Positions 1 through 7,526 of a stretch of 64,000 bases of DNA are shown one piece after another. This DNA comes from Faucicola tetraodonis. GTDB taxonomy: Bacteria; Pseudomonadota; Gammaproteobacteria; Pseudomonadales; Moraxellaceae. The stretch lies in the NCBI GenBank assembly GCA_032017425.1, contig DALZPW010000008.1. One strand, 5' to 3'. Made by a program: the position numbers and the translations under genes. The stretch's first letter is position 1. Each line of letters starts with the position of its first letter. Under the pieces are notes generated by a model. The model did not search any database. It was not told where the DNA came from and was given only the letters and a program-made list of their open reading frames with translations.

Positions 1-55
1 TGGTTGCATCCATTGACACAGGCGCATCGGACTGCGGTTCGGCAATTTCAGACAT
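1..55 (-). CDS. N-terminal fragment of an unidentified protein
   Basis: On the minus strand an ATG at 55-53 opens a frame that runs off the window edge and gives 18 residues beginning MSEIAEPQSDAPVSM. A purine-rich GGGGAAAAA stretch just upstream could be its ribosome binding site. The acidic, proline-containing start has no recognisable domain. It is divergent from the metallo-hydrolase gene at 313, so the 257-bp gap probably carries control sites for both. The function cannot be told from this fragment. Confidence 0.5.
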   Translation of the reverse strand, partial: MSEIAEPQSDAPVSMDAT

Positions 56-172
56 GACTTTTTCCCCAGGGTATTTTGATGGCTGATACGCAATCGCTTA
101 TATTAAGTGCTGCTACTATCAAACTTATCACATAATTTTAAAATAAATAAACGCTTGCGCCAATACAATATA

Positions 173-201
173 TTGAAAAACATATTATAAAATAATATAA
201 T
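173..201 (+). promoter_or_regulatory. Sigma70-type promoter with embedded palindromic operator
   Basis: A -35 box TTGAAA (173-178) and a perfect -10 box TATAAT (196-201) are separated by 17 bp. A perfect inverted repeat ATATTAT-AAA-ATAATAT (182-198) fills most of the spacer and enters the -10 box, the usual place for a repressor operator. A second palindrome CAATATATTG overlaps the -35 side (166-175). The downstream hydrolase belongs to a family often controlled by ArsR-type repressors such as BigR; that link is an inference. Confidence 0.7.
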
Positions 202-230
202 GAATTGAGCAACACCTTGCAATGCGGCTA

Positions 231-246
231 TTATACAAAAGTATAA
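231..246. promoter_or_regulatory. Inverted repeat in the leader, possible second operator
   Basis: TTATAC-AAAA-GTATAA forms a perfect 6-bp inverted repeat with a 4-nt spacer, about 25 bp downstream of the predicted transcription start and 67 bp before the hydrolase gene. It could be an extra operator half or part of a promoter for the divergent gene. No function is shown. Confidence 0.4.
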
Positions 247-312
247 AGTGTTTTTTCAGTTGAAATTGCCATAAAGATATGCCAAAAGCGTTTTTAGATA
301 ATAGGAAAACTT

Positions 313-1194
313 ATGAACATTCATTCTTTTTTAGACAAAGACACTGAAACTTTTACCCACGTTCTAGTCGATACAGCTAGCAAACACTGTGCCATCATCG
401 ACCCAGTATTGGATTTTGACCCCGCAGCTGGCAAAATTAGCTATGACAATGCCAATGAGGTCATTGGGTTTGTCAAATCACAAGGGTTGACCTTGGACTA
501 TATCATCGAAACCCACGCCCATGCCGATCATTTATCGTCCGCGCCTTATATCAAAGCGCAGTTAGGCGGTAAAATAGTGATGGGTAAATATATCGAAAAC
601 GTGCAAAAAACCTTTAAAACCATTTTTAACTTTGACGACCTAGCCACCGATGCTAGTCAATTTGATATTTTGACTGAGGAAGGCAGCGAGCTAACACTGG
701 GTGATTTGAGCATTACAGCCATGCATGTACCGGGTCATACCCCAGCCGATATGGCATATAAAGTGACGGATAAAAGCGCAGGCAAAGAAAAAATTGCGGT
801 ATTCGTCGGTGATACTATTTTTGCCCCTGATGTCGGCTCTGCACGCTGTGACTTTCCTCATGGTAGTGCCGAGGATTTGTATGACTCGATTCAGCGTTTA
901 TTAGTCTTGCCCGATGATACCCTGTTGTATCTTTGCCATGATTATCCACCCAAGGGTAGGCGTGAGCATATCGCAACGGTTTATGTCGGTGAGCAAAAAT
1001 TACGCAACATTCATGTCAAACAAGGCACGCCTAAAGCAGAATTTGTACGAATGCGTAACCAACGTGACAAAACACTTGCAATGCCACGTTTGATTTTGCC
1101 ATCAGTACAAGTTAACATCAATGCAGGTGAATTGCCAAAACCAGAAGACAATGGCGTTCGCTACCTTAAAATTCCCTTAAATCAATTATCATAA
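313..1194 (+). CDS. MBL-fold metallo-hydrolase, Blh/persulfide dioxygenase-like
   Basis: This 293-residue protein has the metallo-beta-lactamase metal signature THAHADH (H68, H70, D72, H73), a further metal histidine in HVPGHTPADM and a conserved GDTIF segment. Overall it matches the ETHE1/Blh group, which oxidises glutathione persulfide in sulfide detoxification. It starts after an AGGAAAA Shine-Dalgarno and is followed 18 bp later by a DUF2892 gene, a frequent partner of sulfide-handling genes. The operator-bearing promoter upstream fits a sulfide-responsive ArsR-type repressor, but no repressor gene is visible here. The family call is firm; the persulfide substrate is inferred. Confidence 0.85.
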   Translation: MNIHSFLDKDTETFTHVLVDTASKHCAIIDPVLDFDPAAGKISYDNANEVIGFVKSQGLTLDYIIETHAHADHLSSAPYIKAQLGGKIVMGKYIENVQKTFKTIFNFDDLATDASQFDILTEEGSELTLGDLSITAMHVPGHTPADMAYKVTDKSAGKEKIAVFVGDTIFAPDVGSARCDFPHGSAEDLYDSIQRLLVLPDDTLLYLCHDYPPKGRREHIATVYVGEQKLRNIHVKQGTPKAEFVRMRNQRDKTLAMPRLILPSVQVNINAGELPKPEDNGVRYLKIPLNQLS

Positions 1195-1212
1195 AATAAG
1201 GAAGAATAATAA

Positions 1213-1656
1213 ATGAAAACCAACGTGGGAAACAAAGAGCGTATCGCGCGCGTGATTGCAGGTCTTGCAATCTTAAAATCGTCAAAATCAAAAAAAATGA
1301 AATTATTAGCCCTAGCGCCTTTAATATCAGGGGCGACAGGTCATTGTCCTTGTTATAGCATGCTGGGTATCAACACCGCCAAATCAGCAGCAGATAGCAA
1401 AAAGCACTCTAAAGCGCAATCCAAAGATCATGCGAAAGATAGCGCTGATGACAAAAGCACCGTGATTGACAGTGTCATGCAAACAGCTGAAACCTTAAAA
1501 GAAACAGTTCAAGAAAAAAAAGAAACAGTTCAAGAAAAAGCAGCCACGCTTAAAGAGACTGCTCAGGAAAAAATAGAAGAACTTGCAGACGCCAAGAAAG
1601 CTGACCATGCAGACAAAGCGGAAAAGTCAGAAAAATCAGAAAAAAAAGAGGCTTAA
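1213..1656 (+). CDS. DUF2892 (YgaP-type) protein with charged repeat tail
   Basis: The first ~60 residues match the DUF2892/YgaP membrane domain: the start MKTNVGNKERIARVIAGLAIL, then LLALAPLISGATGHCPCYSMLGIN. The first hydrophobic segment is unusually short and interrupted by the lysine/serine stretch KSSKSKKMK, so the usual two-helix hairpin may not form. The last ~85 residues are charged and coiled-coil-like, with KETVQEK repeats and Lys/Glu runs. It has a good AAGGAAG ribosome binding site and very likely forms an operon with the hydrolase. The role of the tail is unknown. Confidence 0.75.
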   Translation: MKTNVGNKERIARVIAGLAILKSSKSKKMKLLALAPLISGATGHCPCYSMLGINTAKSAADSKKHSKAQSKDHAKDSADDKSTVIDSVMQTAETLKETVQEKKETVQEKAATLKETAQEKIEELADAKKADHADKAEKSEKSEKKEA

Positions 1657-1715
1657 TCTAGGCGGCTTTAATTTAAGCGAATGTGACATTCGTTATAGCC
1701 TAATAAAAGACTGAG

Positions 1716-1743
1716 AAAAGGCATCCGTTTGGGTGTCTTTTTT
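1716..1743 (+). terminator. Rho-independent terminator
   Basis: A 7-bp stem (GGCATCC with GGGTGTC, including two G-T pairs) around a GTTT loop is followed by six T residues. It closes the hydrolase-DUF2892 operon and lies just before trpF. Confidence 0.7.
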
Positions 1744-1785
1744 CGTTATACTAGCTTTTATCATTCTCAAGACAAACACAACTTA

Positions 1786-2430
1786 ATGAAAAATACAGCG
1801 GTCAAATTTTGTGGCTTTACCCAATTTGAAGATATTACAAATGCGGTCAATCTTGGCGTCGATGCGGTGGGTCTTGTATTTTATGAGCCAAGCCCGCGAG
1901 CGGTGACCGCCGAGCAAGCCTGTGAGCTTGCCAAAGCGGTGCCTGCATTGACCACGGTGGTGGCATTGGTGGTCAATATGCCCGAGCAAGAATTGGTTTA
2001 TCTATCGCATCACGTGCCGTTTGATATCGTGCAGTTTCACGGGGATGAATCGCCGCGAGAATGCAAGCTGATGGCGGATAGAATCAATAAACGCTGGATA
2101 AAGGCATTACGCATCAGCCATGATGACACCTCAGAGACGATTGTCACCCAAATCCAAGCGCTTAAAGACTTTGGCGCGTGTAGCGTGCTACTTGACGCCT
2201 ATCATCCCGATAAATTTGGCGGAACGGGCGATAGTTTTGATTGGGATAAAATCCCTAAAAACTCACCTTTACCGATTATTTTGGCTGGCGGTTTAACGGT
2301 GGATAACGTGGGCGAGGCGATTGCCAAAACCAATGTCTATGGCGTGGATGTCAGTGGCGGAATTGAGTCAGCAAAAGGGGTGAAAAGTTTGCAGAAAATG
2401 ACAGGTTTCTTAGCTAAAGTGAGGAATTAA
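1786..2430 (+). CDS. trpF: Phosphoribosylanthranilate isomerase
   Basis: TrpF catalyses the Amadori rearrangement of phosphoribosylanthranilate in tryptophan synthesis. The 214-residue chain is the usual single-domain length and has the active-site VKFCGFT (catalytic Cys9), QFHGDE, LLDAYHPDKFGGTG (catalytic Asp) and the phosphate-binding ILAGGL and GVDVSGGIE loops. A longer frame from 1729 would start inside the upstream terminator, so the ATG at 1786 is chosen, although no strong Shine-Dalgarno is visible. Its stop codon directly abuts the next gene's ATG. Confidence 0.95.
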   Translation: MKNTAVKFCGFTQFEDITNAVNLGVDAVGLVFYEPSPRAVTAEQACELAKAVPALTTVVALVVNMPEQELVYLSHHVPFDIVQFHGDESPRECKLMADRINKRWIKALRISHDDTSETIVTQIQALKDFGACSVLLDAYHPDKFGGTGDSFDWDKIPKNSPLPIILAGGLTVDNVGEAIAKTNVYGVDVSGGIESAKGVKSLQKMTGFLAKVRN

Positions 2431-3075
2431 ATGAGTATCGGTAAAATTGTACGCTGGCACGATGACAAAGGTTTTGGCTTTGTGAAATCTGATGATTTGG
2501 ATAAAGATGTATTTGTGCATATTTCGGCTTTTCCGCCTAATTCACTTCGTCCAAAAGTTGGTGATGATGTCGTTTTTCAAGTTGGAAATACGCCAAAAGG
2601 GTTACAGGTGACTAGAGCAAGATATCAAAATCAATTAAATGATAATGTTTCGACAAATGCTCAAAAAGGAAACCTTTACTTAGAATTAGAGCGAGATGAC
2701 AATGTTTCTCAACGTAAAGATAGCAACGTATCTTTCACGAAAAAAACCTATAAACAATCAAAATTACCAAATAATAAGCCAAAAGGTTTATTCAGTTCTC
2801 TATTTGGTCTTTTAGCAATTGCTTGCCTTATCTATTACGGCTATCAGAATTTGTCAAATCGTTCAGAATATACTAATTCGCAAGTATCTAAGCAAACACT
2901 TCCTAGTATAGAACAAAAATCGGTTAGTAATACAAATTTCAAATGTGATGGTAGGCAACATTGTAGCCAAATGAATTCCCGTGAAGAAGCTGAATGGTTT
3001 TCACAAAATTGTCCTGATACTAAAATGGATGGTGATAAGGATGGTGATGTCTGTGAGAACGATAGTCGTTGGTAA
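2431..3075 (+). CDS. Cold-shock domain, membrane and Excalibur domain protein
   Basis: Three parts are visible in 214 residues. Residues 1-65 are a cold-shock nucleic-acid-binding domain with KGFGFVK and DVFVHISAF (RNP1 and RNP2). Around residues 120-137 is one hydrophobic segment (GLFSSLFGLLAIACLIYYGY). The C-terminus is a cysteine-rich Excalibur-type calcium-binding domain ending in DGDKDGDVCE. Known relatives of this layout exist in Moraxellaceae but have no clear role. The N-terminus is predicted cytoplasmic and the Excalibur domain outside the membrane. It starts right at the trpF stop, with its GAGGA site inside trpF, so the two are probably co-transcribed. Confidence 0.85.
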   Translation: MSIGKIVRWHDDKGFGFVKSDDLDKDVFVHISAFPPNSLRPKVGDDVVFQVGNTPKGLQVTRARYQNQLNDNVSTNAQKGNLYLELERDDNVSQRKDSNVSFTKKTYKQSKLPNNKPKGLFSSLFGLLAIACLIYYGYQNLSNRSEYTNSQVSKQTLPSIEQKSVSNTNFKCDGRQHCSQMNSREEAEWFSQNCPDTKMDGDKDGDVCENDSRW

Positions 3076-3170
3076 CATTTTAAATAAGTCAAACATTAAC
3101 ATTGCAATTTTAGCAAAATACTTTATACTAGCGTTCTAGTACAATAGAACAAAAAGACGACAGGTGGAAA

Positions 3171-3923
3171 ATGAATATCTTGGTCACAGGCGTAACTGCA
3201 GGGTTTGGCAAGGCAATTGCCGAATTACTCATCTCAAAAGGTCATACCGTCATCGGCACAGGCAGACGCCAAGAGAAACTGGACGAACTACAGACCCAAC
3301 TGGGCGATAACTTTATCCCGCTAAACTTTGACGTATCGGACTTGCCCACCACCAAAACCGCGCTACAAACTTTGCCAAATGATTTGCTTACCAACATCGA
3401 TGTACTGGTCAATAACGCAGGATTGGCACTCGGACTTGAACCGGCGGATAAAACAGACTTTGCCGATTGGCAACAAATGGTCAATACCAATATTCTAGGC
3501 TTGATTCATTTAACCCATGAAATTTTACCTTTCATGGTCGCCAACAACGACGGTTACATTATTAATTTAAGCTCAACCGCAGGCAATTATCCGTATTTTG
3601 GTGGTAATGTGTATGGCGCGACCAAAGCCTTTGTGACCCAGTTTAGCCTAAACTTACGTGCCGATTTGGTCGGTAAAAATATCCGTGTCAGTAATATCGA
3701 GCCAGGACTATGTGGTGGCACAGAGTTTAGCAATATTCGCTTTCATGGCGATGACGCCAAAGCTGCCCAAGTTTATGACAGCGTGCAGTATGTCACCCCT
3801 CAAGATATCGCCAATATGGTGGCATGGCTGATTGAACAGCCCAAACACGTCAATATCAACCGTATCGAAGTCATGCCAACCGCACAAACCTTTGCAGGCT
3901 TAAAAGTCGTTAAAGATTTATAA
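3171..3923 (+). CDS. Short-chain dehydrogenase/reductase, YdfG-like
   Basis: A classical SDR of 250 residues. It has the NAD(P)-binding TGVTAGFGKA near the N-terminus, NNAG at about 83-86, the catalytic serine in INLSSTAGN and the YxxxK pair in VYGATK. The arginine in GTGRR after the second strand suggests NADP preference. The closest well-known family is YdfG, an NADP-dependent 3-hydroxy acid/serine dehydrogenase; substrate assignment is inferred. It has an AGGTGG ribosome binding site and lies 16 bp upstream of trpB, so it may be transcribed with it. Confidence 0.85.
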   Translation: MNILVTGVTAGFGKAIAELLISKGHTVIGTGRRQEKLDELQTQLGDNFIPLNFDVSDLPTTKTALQTLPNDLLTNIDVLVNNAGLALGLEPADKTDFADWQQMVNTNILGLIHLTHEILPFMVANNDGYIINLSSTAGNYPYFGGNVYGATKAFVTQFSLNLRADLVGKNIRVSNIEPGLCGGTEFSNIRFHGDDAKAAQVYDSVQYVTPQDIANMVAWLIEQPKHVNINRIEVMPTAQTFAGLKVVKDL

Positions 3924-3939
3924 AATTAGAGAGAAAATA

Positions 3940-5166
3940 ATGAACATTCAAAACCCAACTGAAGTAAAAGACTTTAATCAATATCCCGATGCCAGTGGAC
4001 ATTTTGGCATTCATGGGGGACGCTTTGTCTCTGAAACCCTGATGGCAGCACTGGAACAACTTGAGCATATCTATAACACTGCCAAAGCTGACCCCGAATT
4101 TTGGAAAGCCTTTCAAGACGACTTGGTCAATTACGTTGGCAGACCAACGCCACTTTATCATGCCAAGCGCCTAAGTGACGACATTGGCGGCGCGCAAATT
4201 TATCTTAAACGTGAAGACTTAAACCACACAGGCGCTCACAAAGTCAACAACACCATCGGTCAAGCCTTGCTTGCCAAAATGGTCGGCAAAAAACGCATCA
4301 TTGCCGAGACAGGTGCAGGACAACATGGCGTAGCAACTGCCACCATCGCGGCGCGGCTGGGCTTAGAGTGCGTGGTGTATATGGGCGCAGATGATGTCGA
4401 ACGCCAAGCCATGAACGTGTATCGCATGCGTTTGCTTGGCGCAACAGTGGTGCCTGTCACCTCGGGCACTCGCACGCTCAAAGACGCCATGAATGAAGCC
4501 ATGCGCGACTGGGTCACCAATGTCGATAGCACTTATTATGTCATTGGCACTGTCGCAGGTCCGCACCCATACCCCATGCTAGTGCGTGACTTTCAAGCCA
4601 TTATCGGCAAAGAAGCCAAGCTACAACACTACCAAAAAACAGGCAAACTGCCCGATGCGTTGGTCGCTTGTGTCGGTGGCGGTAGTAATGCCATCGGACT
4701 GTTTTATGACTTTTTGAATGATAAAGACGTCAAAATGTATGGTATCGAAGCCGGCGGCGATGGGGTCGAGACAGGCAACCATGCTGCACCGCTTACCGTC
4801 GGTCGAGTGGGGGTATTACATGGCAACCGCACGTATTTGATGGCGGATGATGATGGGCAGATTTTGGGCACCCATTCGATTTCGGCAGGGCTGGATTATC
4901 CGGGCGTGGGTCCTGAGCATAGTTTCTTAAAAGATATCGACCGTGTGCAGTATGTACCTTGTACCGATGAAGAAGCGATGGTGGGATTTCGTGAATGTAC
5001 CCAAAAAGAAGGCATTATTCCTGCACTAGAAAGCTCGCATGCCATTGCGTATGCGTTGAAACTTGCCAAAACCATGAGCAAAGACCAGTCAATTATTGTC
5101 AATCTGTCGGGTCGTGGGGATAAAGATTTGCATACCGTCATGAAACGGGATGGGATTGAGATTTGA
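3940..5166 (+). CDS. trpB: Tryptophan synthase beta subunit
   Basis: TrpB joins indole and serine using pyridoxal phosphate. The 408-residue protein has the PLP lysine in GAHKVNNT (K101), the phosphate-cup motif GGGSNAIG, GRPTPLYHA near the N-terminus and the C-terminal NLSGRGDKD. Length is typical. In most bacteria trpA follows directly. Here a toxin-antitoxin pair and a membrane-protein gene separate trpB from trpA by about 1.4 kb. Confidence 0.97.
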   Translation: MNIQNPTEVKDFNQYPDASGHFGIHGGRFVSETLMAALEQLEHIYNTAKADPEFWKAFQDDLVNYVGRPTPLYHAKRLSDDIGGAQIYLKREDLNHTGAHKVNNTIGQALLAKMVGKKRIIAETGAGQHGVATATIAARLGLECVVYMGADDVERQAMNVYRMRLLGATVVPVTSGTRTLKDAMNEAMRDWVTNVDSTYYVIGTVAGPHPYPMLVRDFQAIIGKEAKLQHYQKTGKLPDALVACVGGGSNAIGLFYDFLNDKDVKMYGIEAGGDGVETGNHAAPLTVGRVGVLHGNRTYLMADDDGQILGTHSISAGLDYPGVGPEHSFLKDIDRVQYVPCTDEEAMVGFRECTQKEGIIPALESSHAIAYALKLAKTMSKDQSIIVNLSGRGDKDLHTVMKRDGIEI

Positions 5167-5194
5167 TTTTATCAAAATAGCAAAAGGAGAAAGG

Positions 5195-5419
5195 ATGCAA
5201 ACGTTACAATTAGTAGCAACTGCTCAAGATGAAGTAATTGTAGAATTACAAGCGCTCATTAAAGCTTTTTTGCAAAATAAACCCAATGCCATTATCAAAA
5301 AAATGGAAACAGAAAGCGGTGTCGATAACGATAAACGTCAAGCAGGGATTTTAGCAGGTTACACGGCTGACCCCGCATTCTATGAGCCATTGGATGAAGC
5401 GGAATTGGCAAGATGGTAA
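5195..5419 (+). CDS. Antitoxin of a VapBC-type module
   Basis: A 74-residue acidic protein that overlaps the PIN toxin gene by 7 bp, the usual antitoxin-first layout. The ATG at 5195 follows AAAGGAGAAAGG, a strong ribosome binding site; the frame also opens at 5150 inside trpB, but that start lacks a site. The N-terminal half could form a strand-helix DNA-binding unit and the C-terminus (FYEPLDEAELARW) is the likely toxin-wrapping tail. No specific antitoxin family is recognised with certainty; the call rests mainly on position. Confidence 0.75.
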   Translation: MQTLQLVATAQDEVIVELQALIKAFLQNKPNAIIKKMETESGVDNDKRQAGILAGYTADPAFYEPLDEAELARW

Positions 5420-5805
5420 ACTGTTATTTGCTAGATACGCATGCGGCACTTTGGTGGTGGACAGAACCCGAAAATTTGAGCCGAACGGTGTTTGATATCT
5501 TAGCGGATAAAAATAATCAAATTTTTGTCAGTTCAACAAGTGTTTGGGAAATGGCAACGAAGCACCGCAAGGGCAAACTCGGTAAAGCCGAAAAAGTATT
5601 ACAAGAATTTGCTCAAGTTATGCAAATTAGTGAATTTAATCATTTGCCTGTGACGTGGCAACACGCCAAACTGTCAGGGGAGTTTGAATTTACCCATGCT
5701 GACCCTTTTGATCGTATGATTGCGGCTCAAGCTTATTTGGAAGGTTTTGTGTTATTGACTAAAGATAGTGAGTTAGGCATTTTTCCTGCAAAAATTATTT
5801 GGTAA
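5413..5805 (+). CDS. PIN-domain ribonuclease toxin, VapC family
   Basis: The 130-residue PIN domain starts LLDTHAALWW and carries the acidic metal-binding residues D8, E46 (SVWEMATK), D97/D100 (HADPFDRM) and D118 (TKDSEL). VapC toxins cleave tRNA or rRNA and are neutralised by the upstream antitoxin, whose reading frame it overlaps. All expected catalytic residues are present, so the toxin looks intact. Its target cannot be predicted. The location inside the trp cluster points to insertion as a small mobile unit. Confidence 0.88.
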   Translation: MVNCYLLDTHAALWWWTEPENLSRTVFDILADKNNQIFVSSTSVWEMATKHRKGKLGKAEKVLQEFAQVMQISEFNHLPVTWQHAKLSGEFEFTHADPFDRMIAAQAYLEGFVLLTKDSELGIFPAKIIW

Positions 5806-5813
5806 ATCGGGGC

Positions 5814-5915
5814 ATGGGCTTGGCAAAAGACGATGAAAAAATTGCCTATCCGCAAAATTGGAATGGCTTAAATTCACTCGGTTTTACATTTATAGTTATG
5901 AGAGATAAAGTTTAA
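5814..5915 (+). CDS. 33-codon ORF, probable gene remnant
   Basis: An ATG at 5814 opens 33 codons (MGLAKDDEKIAYPQNW, then NGLNSLGFTFIVMRDKV) ending at TAA 5913-5915. The composition resembles part of a globular protein rather than random sequence. There is no good ribosome binding site, so it is more likely a leftover of a larger gene cut when the toxin-antitoxin pair arrived. Not assignable to a family by eye. Confidence 0.3.
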   Translation: MGLAKDDEKIAYPQNWNGLNSLGFTFIVMRDKV

Positions 5916-5922
5916 CGAATTA

Positions 5923-6522
5923 ATGGGGATGATGACAAATAATACTGAAATGCAACTGCCAACTAATAGCTACAAAATAATTTATTATTTGTACATGGCT
6001 TTTGCTTTTTACTTTCTAATCGGTATTTATGCCAATTTTCACGAAGGTATTTGGGAGATTTTATACCAACTTAGTTTTAGTATGGTTTTTCTTTCAATAA
6101 TGCCAGCTAGCTATTTTATATTTCAAAAAATGCGACAAGGGAATGATAGTGTTTTAGCCGATATTAGAAGTGGTATTCTGGTCATCATATTTTTGGCAAT
6201 TATATTATTTCTTGGTTCATTTGAATTTAAACAGAGCTTTTATGCTGTTTTTGAGCCCACCAAAACAGCGATGGCTGATGAATACACAACCCAAATCAAA
6301 GACTATCGTGGGACGAAACAGTATTATTTGTTTTTTGATGATAAAGAAAATCCAAACTCTTGCGATAGTCATATACAAAAGTGCAAATATCAATATAAAG
6401 TGAGAATCAATAGTGGCACTTATCAAAAGATAAATAATAAACAGCAAATGGCAAAAGACAATCCTTTGAAAATATTCTATAAGCCGAAAGCTGAAATTTT
6501 AATGAAATGGGAAGCTATTTAA
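5923..6522 (+). CDS. Unidentified membrane protein with three helices
   Basis: The 199-residue protein has three hydrophobic stretches near residues 20-40, 47-68 and 86-105, then a hydrophilic domain of about 90 residues containing two cysteines in SCDSHIQKCKY that could form a disulfide if exported. The base composition is more A+T-rich than trpB and trpA around it, suggesting acquisition. Starts at 5923, 5929 or 5932 are all possible; none has a clear Shine-Dalgarno. No family is recognised and no function proposed. Confidence 0.6.
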   Translation: MGMMTNNTEMQLPTNSYKIIYYLYMAFAFYFLIGIYANFHEGIWEILYQLSFSMVFLSIMPASYFIFQKMRQGNDSVLADIRSGILVIIFLAIILFLGSFEFKQSFYAVFEPTKTAMADEYTTQIKDYRGTKQYYLFFDDKENPNSCDSHIQKCKYQYKVRINSGTYQKINNKQQMAKDNPLKIFYKPKAEILMKWEAI

Positions 6523-6559
6523 ACTTCCCAATAAATTTACGCTAATATTAGGAAAACCT

Positions 6560-7378
6560 ATGACCCGAATTGAAACCACCTTTAACACATTGCGAGAGCA
6601 AAACAAAAAAGCTTTAATTCCTTATGTGATGGCAGGCGACCCAAACCCAACTGTTACCGTCAGCTTACTACATGAACTCGTTGACCACGGCGCAGACGTC
6701 ATTGAAGTCGGCTTGCCATTTTCCGACCCCATGGCAGACGGTGAGACTATCGCCCTAGCAGGCGAGCGCGCATTGGCAGGTGGCACCAGTACCCGCCAAG
6801 CGATTGAGATGGTAAAAGCGTTTCGTAAAACCAACACCACCACGCCAGTGCTAGTTATGGGCTATCTGAATCCGATTGAAATCATCGGTTATGACAAGTT
6901 TATCAGCCTTTGTCAAGATGCTGGGATTGACGGTGTTTTGATGGTTGATTTACCACCACAAGAAGCGGGCGATTTTACCCAAAAACTCGCCAATTCAGCA
7001 ATGAACGAAATCTTTTTACTTGCGCCAACCACCTTGCCAGAACGCCGTGAGCAAGTGCTAAAACATGGCGGTGGTTTTATCTATTATGTATCGGTCAAAG
7101 GTGTAACAGGCTCAAAAGCATTGGATGCCCAAGATGTGGGCGAGCACGTGCAAGCGATTAAAGCACAAACTGCTTTACCTGTGTGTGTTGGTTTTGGTAT
7201 TCGTGATGGTGCATCGGCAAAAGCAGTCGGACAATATGCGGATGGCGTGATTGTCGGTAGTGAGCTGGTGAAAAACTTTGCGGATGTGGGCAACGATGAA
7301 CAAAAAATCGCCCATGCCAAAAAAGCCATCTTGGATAAAATGGATGAGCTAAGAGAAGCGATTGATAGTCTTGAGTGA
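6560..7378 (+). CDS. trpA: Tryptophan synthase alpha subunit
   Basis: TrpA splits indole-3-glycerol phosphate and channels indole to TrpB. The 272-residue barrel has the catalytic Glu49 (VIEVGLPFSDP) and Asp60 (MADG), the mobile loop YVSVKGVTG and the phosphate-binding GFGIRDG. The ribosome binding site AGGAAAA is good. It is separated from trpB by inserted genes, so balanced alpha/beta expression may need read-through or a separate promoter. Confidence 0.97.
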   Translation: MTRIETTFNTLREQNKKALIPYVMAGDPNPTVTVSLLHELVDHGADVIEVGLPFSDPMADGETIALAGERALAGGTSTRQAIEMVKAFRKTNTTTPVLVMGYLNPIEIIGYDKFISLCQDAGIDGVLMVDLPPQEAGDFTQKLANSAMNEIFLLAPTTLPERREQVLKHGGGFIYYVSVKGVTGSKALDAQDVGEHVQAIKAQTALPVCVGFGIRDGASAKAVGQYADGVIVGSELVKNFADVGNDEQKIAHAKKAILDKMDELREAIDSLE

Positions 7379-7526
7379 TAGAATGGTTTGAGGTATTTGA
7401 GGTTAATCATTTCATTTATTGCTAAAATCAGTTAGCATACGCATTATAAAATGAGTTTGTACTTGTACACTCAAAAAACTACTATTCATTGGCACTCTTA
7501 AATTGCACTGTTAATAGGGACTTATT

